Positions 58,828 to 64,000 of a stretch of DNA of 64,000 bases are shown one piece after another. The position numbers and the translations under genes were made by a program. Origin of the DNA: JABFRG01 sp038210445. Its GTDB lineage: Bacteria; Myxococcota_A; Polyangia; Polyangiales; Polyangiaceae. How positions within the stretch are numbered: position 1 is the first letter of the stretch; every line of letters begins with the position of its first letter. The notes beneath the pieces were generated by a model. It was not told the DNA's origin, did no database searches, and saw nothing but the letters and a program-made list of their open reading frames with translations. The stretch lies in assembly GCA_038210445.1 (NCBI GenBank), contig JBBQWQ010000008.1:1-64000 (forward strand), read 5' to 3'.

Positions 58828-59901
58828 TCAGGGGACGTCGCAGACCACCACCACCCGCGAGGAGGGCACTTCGAGAGGTGCCGCGTCGCGGGTGAGGCGA
58901 AGATGCGGAGACGTCCCCTTCGAAGAGTCAGACCCGGGAACGAAGCAGAAGCCCGGCTGGTCCACGACCTCACCCCGCGCGCAGCGCGCCTGGTCCGCCG
59001 CGGGCACCTCGGGCACCACGCAGCGGCGTCCTCCGGGCGGTTCCGCAAGCAGCGGCGCGCTCGTATCGGGCCCCGGGGGTTGCCAGCCGCGCGCAGGCTC
59101 GCATGCGTCGAGCGAGGGTACATACACCTGAACGGCGCAGGTGGCAGTCGCAACCGTGCGCGGAAGCGGGAGCCACGCCCCCGCGACGCCGCTGAACAGC
59201 TTGTTCTGGGCGCTCCATGTGGGCACGTCTCGCCCCTCTGCAAGTCGAGGCGCGACCGCTCCTTCGAACCGCATCACCCAGGCCTCGGTCTCGTATTGCC
59301 GAGGATTTCCCTCGCTCTCGTCGTCGCGCGCGGTAACCGCGCTGCTCTCGATCTGCGCATCTCGGGGGGCGTCGACCATGATGCGCGCTTCGTCGTCACT
59401 CCGCACCGGGCGGCGCCGCGCCAGCAAGTCGTCGGTCACGTGGAGCGACTGCAGCAGCGCATACCGTCCGCTCCGGCCGCTCCAGTGCTCAAGATCCGAC
59501 GCGATCTCTTCGACCCACGCGGCGTGCGCCGCTTCCGTTCGCCGCGCCGTGCGGTAGGGGTGCGGGTGGAGCACCGGGGGATCGGTGGGCTCCATGAGCA
59601 CCAAGCTGCCCTCGGCCGGCGCCCAATCGGCGAGATCGTGGCCGAGGTCGGGGGTCGCGAAGGCGCTGTCGAGAGCACCCGCGCGCATGGCTTTGGCCAT
59701 CTGCGCCCGCAGCCTGCGAGCAGCTTCGGTATCGCCATCGTCTACCGCCAGTATCAATACGCGCGGATGGTCCCACACGCCGGCATCAAGGGTGATCTGC
59801 CGCACACTGCCGTCGGTGACCGTGGCGGGCACTTCGTTCGTGCACGCCACGGTCACCAGTACGCATAGCCCCCTCGGCCACTTTCGCATGCGGCTCCGCA
59901 A
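58828..59901 (-). CDS. hypothetical lipoprotein
   Basis: 357 residues from ATG 59899-59901, or 353 from ATG 59887-59889 (MRKWPRG). The signal ends in VTVAC with the lipidated Cys followed by TNE. RVLILAVDDGDTEAARRLRA near residue 47 suggests a VWA/alpha-beta type core, and the C-terminal third has several cysteines (CAVQVYVPSLDACEP, RRCVVP, ARCARGE, GFCFVPGS). Similar Cys patterns occur in myxobacterial exported proteins of unknown role. Confidence 0.75.
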   Translation of the reverse strand: MRSRMRKWPRGLCVLVTVACTNEVPATVTDGSVRQITLDAGVWDHPRVLILAVDDGDTEAARRLRAQMAKAMRAGALDSAFATPDLGHDLADWAPAEGSLVLMEPTDPPVLHPHPYRTARRTEAAHAAWVEEIASDLEHWSGRSGRYALLQSLHVTDDLLARRRPVRSDDEARIMVDAPRDAQIESSAVTARDDESEGNPRQYETEAWVMRFEGAVAPRLAEGRDVPTWSAQNKLFSGVAGAWLPLPRTVATATCAVQVYVPSLDACEPARGWQPPGPDTSAPLLAEPPGGRRCVVPEVPAADQARCARGEVVDQPGFCFVPGSDSSKGTSPHLRLTRDAAPLEVPSSRVVVVCDVP

Positions 59902-60018
59902 CGCAAGCCGCGGGCCAAAGATGAAAGGTCGAGAAATTCAGCGACGGGCGACGCCACGGCCGGCAACTCGGTTGTCACGATGCCAAGGATGTTGCGCTCG
60001 GGAAGCGCAGGCCAGCGC

Positions 60019-61125
60019 TCAGGCGAGCCCCGCCACGAGTCGCGTCAGATCGCGCTCGTCGTTCCAGAAGCCCACGGCGGCGCGCACGTACTCGACGCCC
60101 GGAATGCTGCGCACCAGAACGCCCTGCTTCTCCAGCTGCCCCGCCACAGCCGCGGCCGACGCGCCTTCGACCGTGAAGGCGACGATGGTCGATGCAGTCT
60201 GCACCGGAATGACCCGTACCTTGGCGATGCCCGAAAGACGCTCTCGCAGCTCGACCGCGCGTGCCGAGGCCCAGCCGAGCGCCCCGGCGTCGACCTGCTC
60301 CTTGTGCCAACCGAGGGCGCCGATGATGCCGGCGAGAGACGTCATGGAGAGGGTGGAAGCATCGAGGCGCCGGGCGGTGGTCCAGGGCTCTGCGCCCTTG
60401 CTGCTGCGCGACTGCGATAGGTACCAGGGCCAGGGCGTCCCCAGCCCCGCGAGCGCCGAGGGCCGCACCCACAGCGCGCCGGTGCCGGAGGGCCCGCAAA
60501 ACCACTTCTGCCCACTCACGGTGTAAAAGTCGGCGCCGCTCGCGTGGAGGTCGACCGGAATGGCGCCGGTCGACTGCGCGCCGTCTACCAGCAGTTGCGC
60601 GCCATGAGCCCGCGCCGCCGCGGCGATGTCCGCGAGGGGGAGGACCTCGCCGGTGGTCCACAGCACATGCGAGACCGCCACCAGGCGCGTCTCCGGACGC
60701 ACCTCGTCGGCAATCCGATTCGGCTCCACCATGCGCACGCGAATGCCCCGCACCCGCGCCACTTCGTCGAGCGGCGCGGTGAGCCCCGGGTGCTCGTGGG
60801 TCGTGATGAGCACCTCGTCGCCAGCGCTCAGGTCGAGCCCCCACAGAACGGTGTTCAGCCCATCGGTGGTGCAGTGGGTGAGGGCCAGCTCGTCTGGCGA
60901 TACGCCGAGCGACCGTCCGAAGGCCGCACGCGCTGCGTCCATCTGGGTCAGCCACCCCTGAAAGCCCGCAAACCCAATGCGGCCCTGCGTGTAGGATGCA
61001 CTCATGTGCGCGAGCATCGCCTCGTGCGCCGGCCGGGGCAGGGGGCCGAAGGTCCCCGCGTTGAGGTACACCGATGCCGTCGCCGAAGGCAGATCGCGGC
61101 GCGCCGCGAGAACGTCGAAACCCAT
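60019..61125 (-). CDS. class V aminotransferase / cysteine desulfurase-like PLP enzyme
   Basis: 368 residues from ATG 61123-61125; MVLA at 61137 is an alternative. Fold-type I PLP enzyme: VYLNAGTFGPLP start, THCTTDGLNTVLWGL, TTHEHPGLTAPL, VSHVLWTTGEVLPL, LLVDGAQSTGAIPVDL (PLP-binding Asp and Gln) and the Schiff-base lysine near residue 207 in VSGQKWFCGP. This fits the isopenicillin-N-epimerase/cysteine-desulfurase group of class V. The active-site Cys loop of true desulfurases is not obvious, so an epimerase or lyase role is equally possible. Confidence 0.87.
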   Translation of the reverse strand: MGFDVLAARRDLPSATASVYLNAGTFGPLPRPAHEAMLAHMSASYTQGRIGFAGFQGWLTQMDAARAAFGRSLGVSPDELALTHCTTDGLNTVLWGLDLSAGDEVLITTHEHPGLTAPLDEVARVRGIRVRMVEPNRIADEVRPETRLVAVSHVLWTTGEVLPLADIAAAARAHGAQLLVDGAQSTGAIPVDLHASGADFYTVSGQKWFCGPSGTGALWVRPSALAGLGTPWPWYLSQSRSSKGAEPWTTARRLDASTLSMTSLAGIIGALGWHKEQVDAGALGWASARAVELRERLSGIAKVRVIPVQTASTIVAFTVEGASAAAVAGQLEKQGVLVRSIPGVEYVRAAVGFWNDERDLTRLVAGLA

Positions 61126-61230
61126 GGCGAGGACCATACACCGGCGGAGGCGTCGCGCGCCCCCACGTAGCGACGTTCGGGATGCCGAACTTGGTTGACC
61201 CGGCGTGGACGAGTCGCGTACCATGACGCG

Positions 61231-62166
61231 ATGTTAAAGCGGGTGGGGCGCGGGTGCAGTGCGGTTGCGGTCGCGATGTGGATTCTGGTGGCATGCTCTT
61301 CGGACCCAGCGGCCACAACGCCCACCCCTGCGCCGTATGCCAGCTGCCGCGTCGGCGAGAGCTGCGCGTGCTTCACCGGGTACTCGGGAAAACGAACGTG
61401 CCCCAACCCCAACGATCTATCCGACCCAGGGCTCTGCGACTGCGGGACCTGCGAGCCGCTGCCCACGCCCACGCCCCGTGAGTTCACGCCGTGCGGCGGT
61501 GAGCCCTTCGGAACCTGGGTATCCACCGAGATCGACCTGACCAACACGTTTTTCCAGATCACCAACCGCGACGGCTACCTCCTGGCTGCCTGCCAGGCGG
61601 TGTTCGCTCCCAAGCAACTGGAGATTCGCTTCGACATCAAGAACGACGTGGCCACCGTCTGGAACCGCGCTTCGGAGGTCGACATCGAGTTCATGCCGCA
61701 GTGTCTCGAAGGTCGTCAGACCAACTGCAGTCTGGTCGACGGGTGCGCCTACGCCGCGTGCGGTCGCTGCGCCTGCAACACCAAGCGCGACAGCCTGCGC
61801 ACCGATGGGCCGTGGTCGCGCAAGGACAACAAGATCACGCTGCCGGGCTATGGTGCGCCAGTCGACTATTGCATCAAAGGGGGGCGAATGCAGATTCGCG
61901 ATGCCGTCGGCACGCTGGCGACCTTCAAGCGATTCATCGGCAGCGGCGCGCCGCTGGCGTGCCGCGACCGCTACAGCAAGGACTGCTTGGGCGGGGGCTG
62001 CAGCCTGGGTGCCTGCAGCGGCACGGGCGATTGTGCCTCGGCCGGCACGGAGACCGTGTGCACGTCACGCCAGGGCTGCGCCTGGGACCCGAAGCAGTGT
62101 ACCGGCAATGCCTCCTTGGCGTGCGACTTCACCGAGTTTGGCATCGTTCCAGGGTGCGCTCTGTAG
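61231..62166 (+). CDS. Cys-rich hypothetical lipoprotein
   Basis: 311 residues from ATG 61231; the frame is open from 61195. Signal MLKRVGRGCSAVAVAMWILV with lipobox LVAC. A Thr/Pro-rich linker and a Cys-rich segment (CRVGESCACFTG, CDCGTCEPL) lead to a beta-rich core (FGTWVSTEIDLTNTFFQIT, LEIRFDIKNDV). A second Cys cluster (CAYAACGRCACN) and a C-terminal one (CLGGGCSLGACSGTGDC) follow, resembling the short Cys-rich tails of many myxobacterial surface lipoproteins. Disulphide-stabilised and extracytoplasmic; function unknown. Confidence 0.85.
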   Translation: MLKRVGRGCSAVAVAMWILVACSSDPAATTPTPAPYASCRVGESCACFTGYSGKRTCPNPNDLSDPGLCDCGTCEPLPTPTPREFTPCGGEPFGTWVSTEIDLTNTFFQITNRDGYLLAACQAVFAPKQLEIRFDIKNDVATVWNRASEVDIEFMPQCLEGRQTNCSLVDGCAYAACGRCACNTKRDSLRTDGPWSRKDNKITLPGYGAPVDYCIKGGRMQIRDAVGTLATFKRFIGSGAPLACRDRYSKDCLGGGCSLGACSGTGDCASAGTETVCTSRQGCAWDPKQCTGNASLACDFTEFGIVPGCAL

Positions 62167-62206
62167 CGAATTTGGTCGGCCTCGCGGGCGGGCGTAGATT
62201 GCGGGA

Positions 62207-62827
62207 ATGCGCGCCGTCCTCGCTTGCATTGCCTTGTGCGCGCCGCTCGCGTGCGCTGGCTCGCCGCCAGCGATGGCCCCGCGCGATCTGCCACCGGCAC
62301 CCGCGGCGCCGGCGCCGACCGCGCTGCCACAAGAGGGCGCCGCAGCGGCAGGGACGTACCGCGATCCCGACGACGCGTTCGACGTGACGTTCCCCGCCGC
62401 GCCGCACGTGCAGCAAGAAGACGAGCCCATCGCCGGGAGCCCCGGCGAGATGCGCTCTACCTTCCTCACCTGGTCCACCGACACGCGTCTGCTCATGGTG
62501 GGCAAGCTCCGGCTCCTGCGCATCGAGCGCTACGACTGCGCCCGCGGCCTCACCGGCATGCGCGACCTGACGCTCCGCAACATGGGCTGCACCGCCACCG
62601 CCGAGAAGCCCACGACCCTGGGGGGGCGCCCCGCGCTCGATGTCGAGTTCGTCTGTCAGAAGCGACCCTACCGCGGGCGCATGCGGGTGGCCTGCGACGC
62701 ATCGGGCGTGGGAGCACGCCACGAGGCCATGGCCTACAGCGTCATGGCCATGGAGCAGACGGCGCAGTGGAACGACGCGGCCGCGCGCGCCTTCGTCGAC
62801 GGGTTCCACCTCCACCCGCGCCCCTAA
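62207..62827 (+). CDS. hypothetical lipoprotein
   Basis: 206 residues. Signal MRAVLACIALCAPLAC with lipobox PLAC, then an Ala/Pro linker to about residue 45. The folded part has TYRDPDDAFDVTFPAAPHV, FLTWSTDTRLLMVGKLRLL, and ends ARAFVDGFHL, a layout seen in small exported proteins that start with an F-x-V-x-F-P strand. Gap of 40 bp from the preceding lipoprotein gene suggests a shared transcript. Confidence 0.8.
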   Translation: MRAVLACIALCAPLACAGSPPAMAPRDLPPAPAAPAPTALPQEGAAAAGTYRDPDDAFDVTFPAAPHVQQEDEPIAGSPGEMRSTFLTWSTDTRLLMVGKLRLLRIERYDCARGLTGMRDLTLRNMGCTATAEKPTTLGGRPALDVEFVCQKRPYRGRMRVACDASGVGARHEAMAYSVMAMEQTAQWNDAAARAFVDGFHLHPRP

Positions 62828-62944
62828 ACGTCGTTCCCGTCAGGGCGGCAGTTTCCACCCGTACTCTCCTTCACGCGCGCTCGTGCGCCCGACGCGAATT
62901 CCGCGGATCCGGGCCTTCCGTTTGCGGTAACGTTCGCGGCCGTC

Positions 62945-64000
62945 ATGACCGAGCCGTCCCTCCACCATCCGCCTCCGTCCCGCGCGGGCAACCCGCCGCC
63001 GCCCGTCGCTCAATTCGCCAAGTGGCCCCCGGACGACGACGGCTTGCCGCCGGGTCCTGCGGACATTGGCAACCCTTACGGAGGTGGCGGCGGTGGCGGC
63101 GGCTATATGGGCGGTGGCGACGGCGAGTTCAAGAAGGGCGCGACCAAGCCCATCCTCATCGTCGTCGGCATGCTCATCGTGGCGGCCGGAATCGTCGTCG
63201 CGATCTTCGCGGTGAAGGGCGAGTCCGAGAAAATGGACGCGAAGAAGATCGCCTCCACCAAGCAAGAGCTCGCGCTCATGCCCAAAGACCAGCAGATTCC
63301 CAAGTGGCGCGAGTGGGCCGCCCGAGAAGACGTGCCGGAGCTCCGCCAGGAGGCCTTCGCGCAGCTCGCCTGGGCCAAAGATCCCCAAGGCCTCGACGAG
63401 ATCATCAAGGGTCTCGGCAGCGCCGACCACCGCATTCGCGGCACCGCCTCGCAGGCGCTCCTGGAGTACGGCTCGCCCATGGCCGACAAGGCCAAGGCCC
63501 CGCTCCTCAAGGCGCTCGCCGAATCCGACAACAGCGACGAGCCGCAAATCGCCTGGGCTCTCGCCACCCTCAAGGAGTCGTCGGCCTTCGATCGAGTCTT
63601 TGCAGTTTACAGCAAAGGATACCTGGCCAAGGTCCAGAAGATCGACGGCAGCCCGGCCTTCGACCCCGAGACCCTGGTGAACCTTTCGTCGCTCGACAAG
63701 CTCGCCACGCTCAAGGGCGACCCCAGCACCAGCGTGCGCCAGCTGGTTGCCACGGCGCTCTCGACCACCGGCGACGCCAAGTGGACCAATCAGCTCATCG
63801 ATCTGGTGAAGGACAAAGACGTCGAGGTCGCCCGCGAGGCCGCCATCGGCCTGGGGAAGATCGCCAACGAAGCCGCCATGGCGCCGCTCCTCGAGGCGCT
63901 CAGCAAGGCCGATAAAGACTCGCGCCAGAAGTTTCTCGAGGCGCTCCGCGACGGCGTCGGCGCCAAGGGCCTGGTCCTCGCCATCCGTAGCGTGACGCAC
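62945..64000 (+). CDS. HEAT-repeat membrane protein, 3' end beyond the window
   Basis: 352 codons with no stop before the window edge. ATG 62945. Residues 1-68 are Pro/Gly-rich (PPPPVAQFAKWPPDDDG; NPYGGGGGGGGYMGGGDG). A membrane helix spans about 69-90 (LIVVGMLIVAAGIVVAIFAV). The exterior part has HEAT/PBS-lyase-like repeats: KWREWAAREDVPELRQEAFA, GSADHRIRGTASQALLEYG, DPSTSVRQLVATALSTTGD and DKDVEVAREAAIGLGKIANE. Such repeats form a solenoid for protein binding. The Gly-rich cytoplasmic tail with tyrosines resembles that of the DUF4190 protein at 5216. Function unknown. Confidence 0.88.
   Translation, partial: MTEPSLHHPPPSRAGNPPPPVAQFAKWPPDDDGLPPGPADIGNPYGGGGGGGGYMGGGDGEFKKGATKPILIVVGMLIVAAGIVVAIFAVKGESEKMDAKKIASTKQELALMPKDQQIPKWREWAAREDVPELRQEAFAQLAWAKDPQGLDEIIKGLGSADHRIRGTASQALLEYGSPMADKAKAPLLKALAESDNSDEPQIAWALATLKESSAFDRVFAVYSKGYLAKVQKIDGSPAFDPETLVNLSSLDKLATLKGDPSTSVRQLVATALSTTGDAKWTNQLIDLVKDKDVEVAREAAIGLGKIANEAAMAPLLEALSKADKDSRQKFLEALRDGVGAKGLVLAIRSVTH

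Overview
The window is 64 kb of very GC-rich DNA with strong G/C preference at third codon positions. Its gene content points to a myxobacterium (phylum Myxococcota, probably a Polyangiales / Labilithrix-like lineage). The evidence is the large number of exported lipoproteins with Ala/Pro/Gly linkers, the C-terminal sorting tails of the MYXO-CTERM type (Cys motif, membrane helix, Arg cluster), a Ser/Thr kinase fused to an AAA-type ATPase and a TPR region, DUF2330 proteins, and FGE-like and LamG-like lipoproteins. This lineage call is an inference from gene families. I see no prophage, insertion sequence, CRISPR array, tRNA or rRNA.

Layout. 1-9.3 kb: the start of an adenine deaminase gene (minus, cut by the window edge), two paralogous von Willebrand factor A lipoproteins, and a run of exported or membrane proteins (PrcB-like, DUF2752, DUF4190, FGE-like and two further lipoproteins). 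9.5-11.7 kb: a solitary ribosomal protein L3 gene (rplC), a 925-bp intergenic tract rich in repeats, and the 23S rRNA methyltransferase gene rlmE. 11.9-16.6 kb: a giant kinase/ATPase/TPR signalling protein and a convergent lipoprotein. 16.7-27.5 kb (all minus): the most distinctive part, five tandem DUF2330 paralogs followed by a pentaheme c-type cytochrome lipoprotein. Four consecutive junctions in this block are ATGA stop/start overlaps. 27.6-31.4 kb: a class II photolyase fused to an amine-oxidase-like flavoprotein, and a ThiO-like glycine oxidase. 31.4-34.6 kb: a second copy of the structured repeat, a DUF3857/transglutaminase membrane protein and a small exported protein. 34.6-37.3 kb: a fatty-acid desaturase and a flavin monooxygenase. 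37.4-40.2 kb: a sensor kinase and NtrC-type regulator pair. 40.4-48 kb: metabolic genes (PLP-dependent deaminase-like, Rieske oxygenase, GST, and an outer-membrane porin/lipoprotein/amidohydrolase operon). 48-51.9 kb: a Nudix hydrolase, an anti-sigma/ECF sigma pair, a peroxiredoxin, a coiled-coil protein and a kelch-like lipoprotein. 52-58.3 kb: a complete RND efflux operon with its own TetR gene inside it. 58.4-64 kb: small and lipoprotein genes, a class V aminotransferase and the start of a HEAT-repeat membrane protein that runs off the window.

How the parts work together. The DUF2330/cytochrome block looks like one transcript that delivers several surface-anchored paralogs and an electron-transfer lipoprotein to the cell envelope; its function is unknown. 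Each paralog carries a different insert at the same linker site, and one carries a TonB-C/AgmX-like domain. Two intergenic elements, about 125 and 110 bp, each bounded by inverted repeats and each lying next to copies of a second repeat, form an uncharacterised structured repeat family. Other envelope functions (efflux, porin, sensor kinase, ECF sigma) are self-contained operons.
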